A stretch of 64,000 nucleotides of DNA from CAYTGM01 sp964437365 (GCA_964437365.1 CAYTGM010000001.1:248001-312000); one strand, 5' to 3'. Positions 1-9,118 are shown, numbered from the stretch's first letter. Translations and numbers: made by a program. Notes: generated by a model not told the origin, from the sequence alone.

Positions 1-225
1 CTGATGACGCTTTCGGAGAGGGTGGCGAAGTGAATTGAGAAGTACAACAAACTGAAACCGGGGATCTCTTACAGCAACAAGCCCTCGCAAAAGGTCCAGA
101 GTGTACCGCCCAATCCCCGTCAAGTGCGGCATCATCGTCACTGACGCATCATAACCGATTGTTAGCGGGAGATCTTTAGAAGGTCTTTCTTGCGCACGTC
201 TTGAAGCCAAAGAACAGTCTTTCAT
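1..225 (-). CDS. Glycosyltransferase family 4, N-terminal part (runs off window)
   Basis: The reverse strand is open from an ATG at 225 to the window edge (75 codons, no stop). The translation begins with about 20 polar residues and then reads LTIGYDAS...LTGIGRYTLDLLRGL..., followed by FQFVVLLNS. This is the usual first strand and helix of GT4/GT-B glycosyltransferases of the mannosyltransferase type, where a G-I-G-R-Y loop follows the first beta strand. These enzymes transfer sugars from nucleotide donors to surface glycans at the inner face of the membrane. The donor-binding C-terminal domain lies outside the window. The gene is divergent from the phosphorylase gene with only 27 bp between the starts, so at least one promoter must lie inside a coding region. 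The family call is fairly safe; the substrate cannot be told. Confidence 0.72.
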   Translation of the reverse strand, partial: MKDCSLASRRAQERPSKDLPLTIGYDASVTMMPHLTGIGRYTLDLLRGLVAVRDPRFQFVVLLNSLRHPLRKRHQ

Positions 226-252
226 GGTCAAATCACAGTCGGAGCTGAAACT

Positions 253-1557
253 ATGAATACCCCAGAACTCATTCGTCGCAAGCGTGAAGGAGAAGAACTG
301 CTCCCTCAAGAGATACAGTTTCTGATCGATGGTTATGTTTCAGGTGAGATACCCGACTATCAGATCTCAGCGCTCTTGATGGCAATCTTCTACAAAGGGA
401 TGTCTGCGAACGAAGCAGCAGCCCTGACAAAGTCGATGCTCAAGAGCGGTGACACCTATGATCATTCAGATATAGACGCTCCTGTCCTCGATAAGCACTC
501 TACGGGTGGAGTAGGAGATAAGGTCTCATTGATTCTGGCCCCTCTTGTTGCTGAATTCGGTGGAGTTGTTCCAATGGTAAGTGGGCGGGGTCTGGGGCAC
601 TCTGGAGGGACTCTCGACAAACTCGACTCCATTCCTGGATACCGCTGGAATCTCAACGAAGAAGAGCTGAAAGCACAACTCAAAAAGGTGGGCTGTGCAA
701 TCATTGGACAGACCGACCGATTCGTTCCGGCTGATAAGAAACTCTACGCGCTTCGTGATGTGACAGCAACGGTAGAAAGCATCCCACTAATCAGTGCATC
801 TATACTGTCGAAGAAAAGAGCTGCCGGGAATGATTATCTGACCATGGATGTCAAATGCGGGTCTGGTGCGTTTATGGACTCCGAGGAGAAGGCCTCGGCG
901 CTGGCACATTCTCTAATCAATATCGGGAATGCGTTGGGGATGAAAGTAAGTGCCATTCTTACGCAGATGAGTCAACCTCTTGGGGTCGCCGTGGGAAATG
1001 CATTGGAAGTCCGCGAAGCAATAGATGTTTTGAGAGGAGAAGGCCCATCGGATACTCGTATCGTCACGCTCGAACTTTGCGCTGACATGCTGGTTCTTTC
1101 TGGCCTTATAGACGAACGAGAAACAGCATTGGAGCAACTCGAGAAGGCACTTGATACTGGCAAGGCCGCGGAAAGGTTTCAAAAGTGGATCGAATCCCAG
1201 GGCGGGAACGCTACTATTCTTGACAAGCCAGAAATGCTCGACGTGAGCGCACAGACAGAAGTCTTCAAGTCTGAGCAGGAGGGAGTCATTTCAAGAATGG
1301 ATACTCGTGCCGTTGGGCTCGCAGCAAATACATTGGGAGCCGGTAGACTGAAAACTTCCGATAAAGTCGACACGACCGTTGGACTGACGGTTCACAAGAA
1401 ACCCGGCGAGAGAATTGAACCAGGAGATGCCGTCTTTACGCTATACCACCGAGATGGCAAAAACCTGGAAGAAGCAAGAGCACTACTTAAAGAAGCACTG
1501 ATAATCGACGAATCAGAGACAAAGACTCTTCCCCTTATTATCAAGAGGGTTTCGTAA
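253..1557 (+). CDS. pdp: Pyrimidine-nucleoside (thymidine) phosphorylase
   Basis: The 434-aa protein has the normal length for the thymidine/pyrimidine-nucleoside phosphorylase family, which splits pyrimidine nucleosides with phosphate into base and (deoxy)ribose-1-phosphate in cytoplasmic salvage. Visible marks are the phosphate-binding KHSTGGVGDK loop near residue 80 and the family signature SGRGLGHSGGTLDKLDSIPG near 110. Others are a LRDVTATVESIPLI segment, the KCGSGAFM segment near 200, and a C-terminal PYNP_C domain ending in VGLTVHKKPGERIEPGD. The ATG at 253 is preceded by a weak GGAG at 240-243. The next gene starts 10 bp downstream on the same strand. Length and motifs fit Pdp (broad pyrimidine specificity) as well as DeoA, so the exact base preference is open. 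Confidence 0.93.
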   Translation: MNTPELIRRKREGEELLPQEIQFLIDGYVSGEIPDYQISALLMAIFYKGMSANEAAALTKSMLKSGDTYDHSDIDAPVLDKHSTGGVGDKVSLILAPLVAEFGGVVPMVSGRGLGHSGGTLDKLDSIPGYRWNLNEEELKAQLKKVGCAIIGQTDRFVPADKKLYALRDVTATVESIPLISASILSKKRAAGNDYLTMDVKCGSGAFMDSEEKASALAHSLINIGNALGMKVSAILTQMSQPLGVAVGNALEVREAIDVLRGEGPSDTRIVTLELCADMLVLSGLIDERETALEQLEKALDTGKAAERFQKWIESQGGNATILDKPEMLDVSAQTEVFKSEQEGVISRMDTRAVGLAANTLGAGRLKTSDKVDTTVGLTVHKKPGERIEPGDAVFTLYHRDGKNLEEARALLKEALIIDESETKTLPLIIKRVS

Positions 1558-1567
1558 AATTTAAGAG

Positions 1568-2359
1568 TTGAGTTTCAAAAATAGTTTGGGGAGAATATAT
1601 ACGAAAAGCTATATGATCAATCGTAAACTGTCAGAGTATCATTTCTTTGTCTTTCTCCTTTCTCTTGTTATATTTGCCTGCACGCTCATGGTGGCAGGTG
1701 CCCTTTTGACTCGAATATTGATTATCATTGGCTGCGGACTTCTTGTCACCAGTTACTTCCTTGTCAAAGCGCAGTTTTCAGAAACCGCAAAGAGCCTGGC
1801 TTTCTACAAAGTGAGCTCGAAGCACAGGCATATAAACTATCTTGCCCCTGAGGAAATCCTGAAAACAATTCGACATCATTATGAATTGCACGGGTACAAG
1901 ATCATAAGTGAGAAAGTCATAGATAAGAATGTCTGGCAGCTTTCCCTCCAGACTGGGCAGACTTCACTTTCTCTTATCTATATACATAGGAAAAGCCCTG
2001 ATGTGGGAGAAGTCAGAAGATACTGGAAGCTCCTAAAAGATGAACTATTATGCATCATTACTTCTGGTCGGTTTACCCAGGATGCCTTTAACTTTCTGAA
2101 AGATAAAGGTCTCACAAATAAAATGATGAATGGTGAGGATCTGCAAGACCTCTATCTTGAAGGCCTTGAGGAGTCCTCCATCGGAACAGATCAGAGGCGT
2201 TCCGAACCTGAACAACATCCGAAACCTCCGTGTCCTAATTGTGGTTCAAAGATGGAATTGCATTTGTCTCCGGGGCAGGCTCGGAAGTGGGTCTGCTGCT
2301 CGTCGCCTATTTGCAAAGGCACCAGAAGATTGAGCCGTTACGACAAGATTAACCTTTAA
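1568..2359 (+). CDS. Membrane-anchored Mrr-like protein with C-terminal zinc finger
   Basis: This 263-aa protein (TTG start at 1568; an in-frame ATG at 1613 is the alternative) has two adjacent hydrophobic helices at about residues 24-66. A soluble domain follows whose C-terminal half (DVGEVRRYWKLLKD, then IITSGRFTQDAFNFL, then NGEDLQDLY) follows the end of the Mrr_cat restriction-endonuclease fold ('VG..eVr.l', 'iTsG.FT.dA', 'dG..L..l'). The expected catalytic D...QxK is not present: the equivalent strand reads WQLSLQTGQ. The C-terminus carries a four-cysteine ribbon (CPNCGSKMEL ... CCSSPICKGTRR) like the topoisomerase I zinc finger. This pattern is known from bacterial restriction-endonuclease-like membrane proteins. 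It could be a DNA-binding or sensing protein that has lost nuclease activity. Function is not established. Confidence 0.6.
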   Translation: MSFKNSLGRIYTKSYMINRKLSEYHFFVFLLSLVIFACTLMVAGALLTRILIIIGCGLLVTSYFLVKAQFSETAKSLAFYKVSSKHRHINYLAPEEILKTIRHHYELHGYKIISEKVIDKNVWQLSLQTGQTSLSLIYIHRKSPDVGEVRRYWKLLKDELLCIITSGRFTQDAFNFLKDKGLTNKMMNGEDLQDLYLEGLEESSIGTDQRRSEPEQHPKPPCPNCGSKMELHLSPGQARKWVCCSSPICKGTRRLSRYDKINL

Positions 2360-2419
2360 ATGCACTAAATGCTTGTCCTTGTAGCTCCTGATTCATGGAG
2401 TTGAAGAGAAGGATAACGC

Positions 2420-3265
2420 ATGATTCGTGAATTGATCAACAATTGGGAACTTGTTTTCACGCTTGTAAAGCGCGATTTGAAAGTACGTTACAAGGCTTCA
2501 ACCCTCGGGTTTCTATGGAGCTTTGGGAAGCCCCTGTTTCTGATGATCATCATGTGGGCTGTTTTTTCTCAGATTACCCGGGCCATGCAGACTGAAATTC
2601 CTTACGCCCTGCATCTTTTGACAGGTCTCTTGCCCTGGCTGTTTTTTCAGGGGGGACTTCTGGATGCACAAGGATCAATTCTTCACAATGCGAATGTCGT
2701 GAAGAAGGTTAAATTGCCCTCAGCGGCATTTCCTGCGGCCACAGTCTTGAGTCATCTGATACATTTGCTGCTGGCAATGATCATCCTGTTTGTCTTCATC
2801 GCCTTTTATGCAGCGATGAAGAGTTCTGATTTATGGCCAAGCTGGGAGATTATCTTCCTGCCTTTCGTTATCCTCCTTCAATTTCTGATGATCTTTGGTA
2901 TATCTCTCATTCTCTCTTCGCTCAATGTATTCTATCGCGATATCAGCTCGATCAGTGAGATTGCCCTCACCGCATGGTTCTATCTCACTCCAGTTATTTA
3001 TTCTGTAGACTTGGCGAGGGACCATTTGAAATCAATGGTGGATAGTGATATTCTTTATTATCTCTATCTTGCAAACCCGATGACTCCCATCACGATTGCC
3101 TATCGAAGAGTCTTGTATGGACGTCATATGGATACTGCTCCCGAAGTCAGTGATTCAACTCTCTTTCTCGGATTAGGTGTATCGATTGCCTTCACCATCA
3201 TTGTTATCTGGATAGGAATCGTTCTTTTTAACCGGCTATCAAGGAAGTTTGCCGATGAACTTTGA
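2420..3265 (+). CDS. ABC-2 type polysaccharide export permease
   Basis: The 281-aa integral membrane protein begins LVKRDLKVRYKASTLGFLWSF, the typical cytoplasmic lead-in of the Wzm/TagG/KpsM group of ABC-2 permeases. About six hydrophobic segments follow, with a VFYRDISSISEIALTAWFYLTPVIY segment (about residues 167-193) that is the most conserved stretch of this family. Such permeases pair with a Wzt/TagH-like ATPase to move lipid-linked O-antigen, teichoic acid or capsule precursors across the inner membrane. No ATPase gene lies in this window on either side, which is unusual. The start at 2420 has an AAGAGAAGGA purine stretch upstream. The 3' end leads directly into rlpA. Glycan identity is unknown; the partial GT4 gene at the left edge is the only nearby hint of a surface-glycan role. 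Confidence 0.85.
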   Translation: MIRELINNWELVFTLVKRDLKVRYKASTLGFLWSFGKPLFLMIIMWAVFSQITRAMQTEIPYALHLLTGLLPWLFFQGGLLDAQGSILHNANVVKKVKLPSAAFPAATVLSHLIHLLLAMIILFVFIAFYAAMKSSDLWPSWEIIFLPFVILLQFLMIFGISLILSSLNVFYRDISSISEIALTAWFYLTPVIYSVDLARDHLKSMVDSDILYYLYLANPMTPITIAYRRVLYGRHMDTAPEVSDSTLFLGLGVSIAFTIIVIWIGIVLFNRLSRKFADEL

Positions 3266-3278
3266 GGAGTTATTAACT

Positions 3279-3707
3279 ATGATCAAAAGAAAACCCATTC
3301 CCTTCGTAATTGGTGCTGTCCTAATAATCGGGCTTTTCGGTACGCTCGCAGTCGGATGTCTTGGAGGTGGAAATTACAGCACCTATAGACAGGAAGCCAC
3401 AGGGAAGAAATACCGCTATATTAGCCTAGGAGAAGTTTCGTATTACGGTCCTGGCTTTCACGGCAAGACGACGGCGAGCGGAGAAATATTTAATAAGAAC
3501 GCACTTACGGCTGCCCACGCAAATCTTCCTTTCGGGACACGGTTGAGAATTACGAACGTGGATGAGGGCACACAGGTTGTTGTGCGGGTTAATGACCGTT
3601 TTCCCGGTACGAAAGGGAGAGCATTAGACCTGTCTGAAGGGGCATTCAAGCAGCTGGCTCCGCTTGCGAGAGGTATTATTACCGCCCAAGTTGAGGTCGT
3701 GGAATGA
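3279..3707 (+). CDS. rlpA: RlpA-family septal ring lipoprotein (DPBB domain)
   Basis: I chose the ATG at 3279 (142 aa) because GAGGAG at 3264-3269 sits 9 nt before it; a TTG at 3249 would overlap the permease gene. The protein has a lysine-rich N-terminus, a hydrophobic helix and a lipobox-like LAVGC, so it should be an exported lipoprotein. The C-terminal 80 residues are a double-psi beta-barrel: ASYYG-like SYYGPGFHGKTTASGE, then LTAAHANLPFGTRLRITN, then VVVRVNDRFPG and RALDLSEGAFKQLAP. These match RlpA, which binds or cleaves denuded septal peptidoglycan glycans in Gram-negatives. No SPOR domain follows, so it is the short form of the family. Its stop codon overlaps the next start (ATGA), suggesting translational coupling. 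Confidence 0.88.
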   Translation: MIKRKPIPFVIGAVLIIGLFGTLAVGCLGGGNYSTYRQEATGKKYRYISLGEVSYYGPGFHGKTTASGEIFNKNALTAAHANLPFGTRLRITNVDEGTQVVVRVNDRFPGTKGRALDLSEGAFKQLAPLARGIITAQVEVVE

Positions 3708-4621
3708 TAGACGCCTTGAAAACTAGATCCAAAGCATCGATGAAAGTATGCGCGGGTCAATTCACACTAGTAACAGGAGTACTCCTCAGCCCAATGTTAT
3801 CAAATGGACAGAATGTTAGTTGGGAAGAGCCAGAAATTGGTGGAAAGCTGGCATTCGTCTCAATGGAGAATGCACCCTTCCCCCATGAATCGAGGAAAGA
3901 GGGGCATCAATACAGGGATGAAATCTATTCTTTTGAAGACCACTACAACGATTCGACTGTGGCTGTCTATATCCCCGAGCATTACAAATATGATGGGAAC
4001 GTCGACCTCCTCTATTACTTTCATGGGTGGGGAAACAATGTCCGAAAGGCTATCGTCGATTTTGAGCTCCTTGAGCAGGTCTCAAACTCAAAGAAGAATG
4101 TCATTTTTGTTTTTCCTGAAGGTCCTGTTGACGCTTCCGATTCCAGTCTTGGGAAGCTCGAAGATCCCGACGGACTCAAAGCACTCACCTCGGATGTCCT
4201 GGGTTTCTTAAATGCTCAAGATGAAATTCCCTCACAGGAATTAGGAGACGTCTATCTTTCTGGTCATAGTGGAGCATATCGGGGGATAGCTTTCTCGCTC
4301 CGCCACGGAGGTCTGAACGATCACCTGAAGGGAGTCTATCTTCTTGATGCCTCCTACGCCAATCTCGATGACTTTACTAACTGGGTCATCACTCAGAAGC
4401 AGGGTCATTTCCGCAGTATCTTTACAGATCATCTAGCAGCAGATAACGCGAGTATGATGGCGACACTCACGAGGAGCAGCATCCCCTTCAAGATTATCCA
4501 CGATCAGGATATGAATGAGGAAGTCCTTGGTGACGAGCGTGTCCTCTTCATCTATACCTCTCAAAGAGATCACAACCAGGCTGTTGAAGTGCTTGAGGCA
4601 TTCCTCGCCAGTTCTCCCTGA
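3704..4621 (+). CDS. Exported alpha/beta-hydrolase (esterase-like)
   Basis: The 305-aa protein starts with the ATGA overlap at the end of rlpA. After a short charged leader there is a moderately hydrophobic segment ending in SNGQN, a plausible signal peptide. The core has esterase-D/PHB-depolymerase features. An oxyanion-type LLYYFHGWGNN lies near residue 105, a FVFPEGP strand near 140, and a nucleophile elbow YLSGHSGAYRG near 185 (G-H-S-G). A LLDASYAN strand near 215 may hold the acid residue, and a histidine in QRDHNQAVEV near the C-terminus completes a triad. I infer a periplasmic or outer-surface serine esterase, possibly a carbohydrate esterase; the substrate is unknown. It ends the left plus-strand run and is followed by a strong bidirectional terminator. 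Confidence 0.62.
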   Translation: MIDALKTRSKASMKVCAGQFTLVTGVLLSPMLSNGQNVSWEEPEIGGKLAFVSMENAPFPHESRKEGHQYRDEIYSFEDHYNDSTVAVYIPEHYKYDGNVDLLYYFHGWGNNVRKAIVDFELLEQVSNSKKNVIFVFPEGPVDASDSSLGKLEDPDGLKALTSDVLGFLNAQDEIPSQELGDVYLSGHSGAYRGIAFSLRHGGLNDHLKGVYLLDASYANLDDFTNWVITQKQGHFRSIFTDHLAADNASMMATLTRSSIPFKIIHDQDMNEEVLGDERVLFIYTSQRDHNQAVEVLEAFLASSP

Positions 4622-4642
4622 CCATGCCTTTCAGATAAGAAA

Positions 4643-4678
4643 AAATCTCCTCCCGGTATAGAGACCAGGAGGAGATTT
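4643..4678. terminator. Bidirectional Rho-independent terminator
   Basis: An 11-bp perfect stem (AAATCTCCTCC at 4643-4653 with GGAGGAGATTT at 4668-4678) has T-rich tracts on both sides: TTTATTTTG on plus and TTTTTCTTATC on minus. It lies between the convergent ends of the esterase-like gene (4621) and dacB (4710), so it can stop transcription from both. Confidence 0.9.
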
Positions 4679-4709
4679 ATTTTGTACTTAGAAACTTGAT
4701 GCTGAATCG

Positions 4710-6221
4710 TTATTCAGGAGCGATGTCGAGCCCTGCAATCAATGCAAGTGATGGGTCCGTCACATCGTTGACTTCGGAGCTGCTTCTCATATGTCCGTTC
4801 ACAAGAAACGAGAAAACCATTTTCTCGCCTGCTGCTGTTGTGACATAGCCTGAGAGGGCGCGAGTATTGGAAATTGTTCCGGTCTTGCCTCGCACATTAT
4901 TCTCTGCAGGTGTATCCTTCATACGACCCCGCAGAGTTCCATCAACGCCAGCGATAGACTGACATTCATACCATTCATCACCGTAAGGACCTTCAAGCAT
5001 CCCCTCGTAGATCTTAACAATAATCGAAGGGCTTATGTAATTATAACGCGAGAGACCAGAACCATCTGAATATTGAAAACCGTCCCCATCCACGCCGAAC
5101 TGAGCCAATTCATCACGAATCACTTGTCTGCCCGCGCTGAAGGTTCCCTCTCCTGTTGCCTTCCAACCAAGAATATGCGGTATAGACTCAGCATACATAT
5201 TCTGACTTCTCTTCATAAGTCCCTTAAGAATTTCAACCATCTCGGGCGACTCGTGGACAATCAATGTTTCAAAGTCTTCCGGGGTGTGATCCCAACCATC
5301 GATTTCGTCACAATCAACAGGTCCACCGAGAACGTCTATGCCATTAGCCTCAAGGGTTTCTGTCAAAACATGAACGTACCATTTAGTAGGATTCGTGATT
5401 GTGGGAGTTCTTTCGAATGAGCGGGACCCGGCAACAACCTGTCCAGAGACCTTAATAATATTCGAGTCTCTTTCACGGTAGAGTGAGATTCGGTTGCGCC
5501 CCTCTTCAACAACTTCAATGTCAGTGTCGAGTGTATAGTAGCTGCTCTTGACATTTGGTTCAAGTGTCACTGTCCCATCGACTGTCTCCGGGGGGATAAT
5601 CTGTATATCGACATAATTCTCATTGAAGGTTAGTGGCCCGTACTCTGCATAGTACCAGGGGGTCAGATCGCCGAGAGGCCAGGATCCTCGCACGTGATCA
5701 TCGGACCATGCATCGTCGTCACCAATGATATTCCCATTAATCTGAGTAATTCCTTTTTCTTTCAGTTGCTCTGCCCACCCCTCAAATACCTGCAGGGGAG
5801 AATCAAAAAATCGCGTATAGATTGTCGGGTCGCCTGTGCCGAAGACAATCAGGTTACCGTCAAGAACACCATCTACGATCTTGCCGTCCGTGCTGACATG
5901 CGTTTCAAGTTTAAAGTCGGGACCAAGGTAATTGAGCGCAGCGGCCGTCGTTGGGATCTTTTCGTTTGAAGCAGGCAGAAAAAGTTTGTCCTCATTATGT
6001 GCCCACCAGATGTCTCCCGTATCCATCGACTTAATGAGAACGCCCCAGTGTGCATTGAAAAAGCGCTCGTCGTCGAAGTTCTCTTTAATCTGTTCGACAA
6101 TCTCTGTGCGAGCTTCCTCATAGGTCTTCGTTGCTGCGCTTTCCTGGGCGAGGGCTGTTGCGCCAGTAAAGGTAACAGCGGCAAAGGCCGAAAAAGCATA
6201 TGTTTTTTTGATCAGTCTCAT
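4710..6221 (-). CDS. dacB: D-Ala-D-Ala carboxypeptidase/endopeptidase, PBP4 family
   Basis: I start the gene at the ATG at 6221 (503 aa). A GGAAGAGA purine run lies just upstream, and translation then opens with a clean signal peptide (MRLIKKTYAFSAF...ATALAQ). The longer frame back to 6404 would overlap the upstream protease gene. The catalytic S-x-x-K is SNEK within LPASNEKIPTTAAAL, the second motif is SDGSGLSRYN, and the third is KTG in RGKTGTISNT. The inserted domain between the first two motifs is as in peptidase S13. This periplasmic enzyme trims or cleaves D-Ala-D-Ala crosslinks in peptidoglycan. It follows the subtilisin gene by 85 bp on the same strand. Terminated by the hairpin at 4643-4678. 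Confidence 0.93.
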   Translation of the reverse strand: MRLIKKTYAFSAFAAVTFTGATALAQESAATKTYEEARTEIVEQIKENFDDERFFNAHWGVLIKSMDTGDIWWAHNEDKLFLPASNEKIPTTAAALNYLGPDFKLETHVSTDGKIVDGVLDGNLIVFGTGDPTIYTRFFDSPLQVFEGWAEQLKEKGITQINGNIIGDDDAWSDDHVRGSWPLGDLTPWYYAEYGPLTFNENYVDIQIIPPETVDGTVTLEPNVKSSYYTLDTDIEVVEEGRNRISLYRERDSNIIKVSGQVVAGSRSFERTPTITNPTKWYVHVLTETLEANGIDVLGGPVDCDEIDGWDHTPEDFETLIVHESPEMVEILKGLMKRSQNMYAESIPHILGWKATGEGTFSAGRQVIRDELAQFGVDGDGFQYSDGSGLSRYNYISPSIIVKIYEGMLEGPYGDEWYECQSIAGVDGTLRGRMKDTPAENNVRGKTGTISNTRALSGYVTTAAGEKMVFSFLVNGHMRSSSEVNDVTDPSLALIAGLDIAPE

Positions 6222-6306
6222 GGATTTCTCTTCCCGTGATGAATTGCACGGTATCTTGGAGAAGTCCCCCAACCGGGCAAGAAAAGAAATCGTAGCCTGG
6301 TTGAAA

Positions 6307-8985
6307 TTAATACCAGAACCAGCCGGATTGTGAAGAGGGAAAGGTGCTTCCAAGGTAGACGAACCTGACACTATCGATAAAAACGCGCCCTTCTGCTGCC
6401 CCATTTGGTTTACCAGTTACCTCGCTATCGTCAACGATGACTGACCCATTGGTGTTTCTGCCCTTAGCGAAAAGGTAAGTACCAAGGCTGTGCCATGTAT
6501 CCTTGTTTATCCGGGAATCCTGGGTGAGATACACCTCATCTGATCCCAGAGCATGATCAATCTGATACCTGACGTTTGTGGCGTTCGCATAATCGCCCCA
6601 GGAGACAAGGACTTCGTATATTCCGGTCGTGCTGAACTCCGGAGTAACTGTTGCAGTGGAACCGAGTTCTGTTGTGACATTGTATCTGGACCGTTGGCTG
6701 CGGACTTCTGGAAGAACTGCTTTCCCCACGCTCCCGAACCAGTTCCCTCCTTCCGTGGTTTCTGAATAGTCGGCTGACTCATTCAGGTTTCCGAAAATGT
6801 CGGTCGATTCGACGACGAATTCGGCAGGCTCAGGAAGAAAGTCATTTATCTCGGAGACAAGTATATCATCAATATACCAGCCGTCTGCGACCTTTAGGCT
6901 GAAGTCAGCTCGAAAACGAAATTGTATATAAATGGTAGATTCACCTGCATATTCGTGGAGGTTGACCCGAGTCATGTGAAAAGGAGATCGTTGATTTAAA
7001 TACTGACTGACTTGCACGAAGTTCTCTCCGTCGACAGAGATACGCACCTCGCCGTAGTCACCAGCGAGGGTAAAGCTTTCAGCAAAGATATGTTGATGAT
7101 AGAAGGTCAACCAGGGGTCGATAGCAGATGAAAGGTCTATCGCTTCTGAGGTAATCGTCGTCGTTTTAAGTCGTTCGTAGTCTCCGTCAGGAGAATCTGT
7201 CCAGCACCAGTTTCCGCTTCTTGAAGCGGATTCGGTTAAGGCAAAGGTACCGGATACTGTCCACTTGTCACTTCCGCTCTCCATGTCATCCTGGAAATAA
7301 ATGGTCGAGGCTTCTGTCTTGAATTGAAGATTCGGTACGGAAGGTGAAGCATTGCCCGCTTCATCATAGGCTTTAATCGCAAGATAATATGTTGTATCAT
7401 GATCCAGCTCGGTGGCAAAAAAGGTTTGAGCTATACCTGACTCGAGTGGCTGTGGAAGATGAAAAAGACGCTGCTCATATTCAAATGATTCAAGTGTGAT
7501 CGTTTGAGTTGATAGACGAGCGTCATAGAATAGAGCTGTCCCCAGATTTCCGTCATCACCGGGAGCCGTAAACTCAACCTCCGCCCCATTGGCACTCAGT
7601 CCAATCACCGTTAAGTCATCGATGCTTTCAGGAGGCGTAGAATCGTTCTGATGGTTAGTGAGAACTTTGTAGGCCGAAACTCTACCGGGAGCAATAGCAC
7701 GCTTCTCCAAAGAGTTCAACTCGTCAACGGCCGAGATAGTTCGGTATTTAAGCGTCTCAGCATCGAGAAGAGGGTCTTGAGCCAGAGCAAGAGCTGCAAC
7801 TCCGACCACATGAGGAGTTGCGAAGGATGTTCCGCTTGCAAATTCATACTTTGATGGTCTTGACGAATAAACCCAATAACCTGGCGCATGTGTATGAACG
7901 TAAGTTGGATCGAAGTTGCTGAAGGCAGCCCAGTCATCCTGTATATCAGTCGCACCAACCGTAAGAATGTTCGGCAACGTATAGCAAGCGGGGTAGAAGG
8001 GCCGGTCCTTCAAATACGCGCGATCATTGCCAGACGAGGTGACAAAAAGAACGCCTTCATCGTTTGCTCGCTTAATGGTACTGAATAGAGCAGGAGAGAA
8101 GAGCCAGTCTCCCCAGGAGGCATTGATAACCCGAGCGCCATTGTCGACAGCATAATCTATCGCATCGAGAAGCTCAGCGTCCGTGGCAGTGCCCTCATTG
8201 CTGAATGACTTCAGAGCCATGATCTGAATCTGCCAGTTAATGCCTGCCATGCCTGTTCCATCGTTACCGCGAGCGCCAATGATTCCTGAGCAGAAAGATC
8301 CATGTCCGTGTGAGTCAGCTACATTTCCGATATCATTGAAGAAGTCGAATCCATTGACGTCGTCTATATAGCCGTTGTTGTCATCATCAAGATTATTCCC
8401 GGGGATCTCGTCCTCATTCACCCAGACATTAGCCATGAGTTCAGGAACATTTACCGGATAGCCTGTATCAATAACAGCAACAATGACATCTGAGGAACCT
8501 GTGGTAATGTCCCAGGCTTCAGGAGCATCGACATCCGCGTCTGGAACGCCTGTGAGATTAATATCGTTGAAGGGGTCTGAGGGGTCAGGGAAAGAAATAT
8601 TCTGACCTGTATTGTGAAGACTCCATTGCTCCGGACTATACATTGGGTCGTTCGGTGTGAACGTCAGCGTTCTCTCAATATTGGGCGAGACTTCCTTCAC
8701 GAGTGAATGGTCGCGAATCCCCTTTGATAATCGGGAATATGACCTTCCGGACGGGAGCTTAAAGAGCCCGTATCGTCCAGAAGCAAGATCCCGTTGATGC
8801 TCCAGCTGCAAAGATTTACCAATCATTCTCGCTGTTGTTCCAGACCGGTCCTGCTTCTTATACTCAATGATCAATTCGCCCTTTACGATATCTGCTCGAA
8901 GTTGCGCGGGCAGGATGGAATATAAAAGGGCTATGATAACCAGAATCATCTCTGGTCGTTGGGATACATCTTTATTTGTAGGCAC
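6307..8985 (-). CDS. Secreted subtilisin-family (S8) protease, multidomain
   Basis: The 892-aa protein (GTG start at 8985 with TGGAG upstream; an ATG at 8949 is possible) has a signal segment around residues 13-31. A propeptide-like region and an S8 domain follow. The triad is D173 in AVIDTG, H226 in DSHGHGS and S387 in SGTSFATP; N320 of SSGND is the likely oxyanion residue. A fibronectin-III-like segment follows (about 440-560), then a MAM/jelly-roll-like beta domain (about 560-730). The C-terminal domain (about 750-885) has the pattern of golvesin-type domains (FSTTGIYEVLVSWGDYANAT ... VFIDSVRFVY). An EDEIPGNNLDDDNNGYIDDV insert suggests a calcium site. It probably degrades protein outside the cell; the beta domains may bind glycans or surfaces. 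Confidence 0.9.
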   Translation of the reverse strand: MPTNKDVSQRPEMILVIIALLYSILPAQLRADIVKGELIIEYKKQDRSGTTARMIGKSLQLEHQRDLASGRYGLFKLPSGRSYSRLSKGIRDHSLVKEVSPNIERTLTFTPNDPMYSPEQWSLHNTGQNISFPDPSDPFNDINLTGVPDADVDAPEAWDITTGSSDVIVAVIDTGYPVNVPELMANVWVNEDEIPGNNLDDDNNGYIDDVNGFDFFNDIGNVADSHGHGSFCSGIIGARGNDGTGMAGINWQIQIMALKSFSNEGTATDAELLDAIDYAVDNGARVINASWGDWLFSPALFSTIKRANDEGVLFVTSSGNDRAYLKDRPFYPACYTLPNILTVGATDIQDDWAAFSNFDPTYVHTHAPGYWVYSSRPSKYEFASGTSFATPHVVGVAALALAQDPLLDAETLKYRTISAVDELNSLEKRAIAPGRVSAYKVLTNHQNDSTPPESIDDLTVIGLSANGAEVEFTAPGDDGNLGTALFYDARLSTQTITLESFEYEQRLFHLPQPLESGIAQTFFATELDHDTTYYLAIKAYDEAGNASPSVPNLQFKTEASTIYFQDDMESGSDKWTVSGTFALTESASRSGNWCWTDSPDGDYERLKTTTITSEAIDLSSAIDPWLTFYHQHIFAESFTLAGDYGEVRISVDGENFVQVSQYLNQRSPFHMTRVNLHEYAGESTIYIQFRFRADFSLKVADGWYIDDILVSEINDFLPEPAEFVVESTDIFGNLNESADYSETTEGGNWFGSVGKAVLPEVRSQRSRYNVTTELGSTATVTPEFSTTGIYEVLVSWGDYANATNVRYQIDHALGSDEVYLTQDSRINKDTWHSLGTYLFAKGRNTNGSVIVDDSEVTGKPNGAAEGRVFIDSVRFVYLGSTFPSSQSGWFWY

Positions 8986-9118
8986 AGGTTACTCCACTTG
9001 GTTCTCTCTCACGGTCCAATCAAATATTCGGTGAACCTGCGGGCAACGCTAAAGATGAATGAGAAGAGTAGGAGCATTACTGTTGGAAAGTCTTGAATTA
9101 TGAGAATGATCGCAAAGA

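Noticed and set aside
6222..6404. N-terminal extension of DacB
   Set aside because: The extra residues would overlap the subtilisin gene and do not resemble a signal peptide; the ATG at 6221 has a ribosome site and a clean signal sequence.
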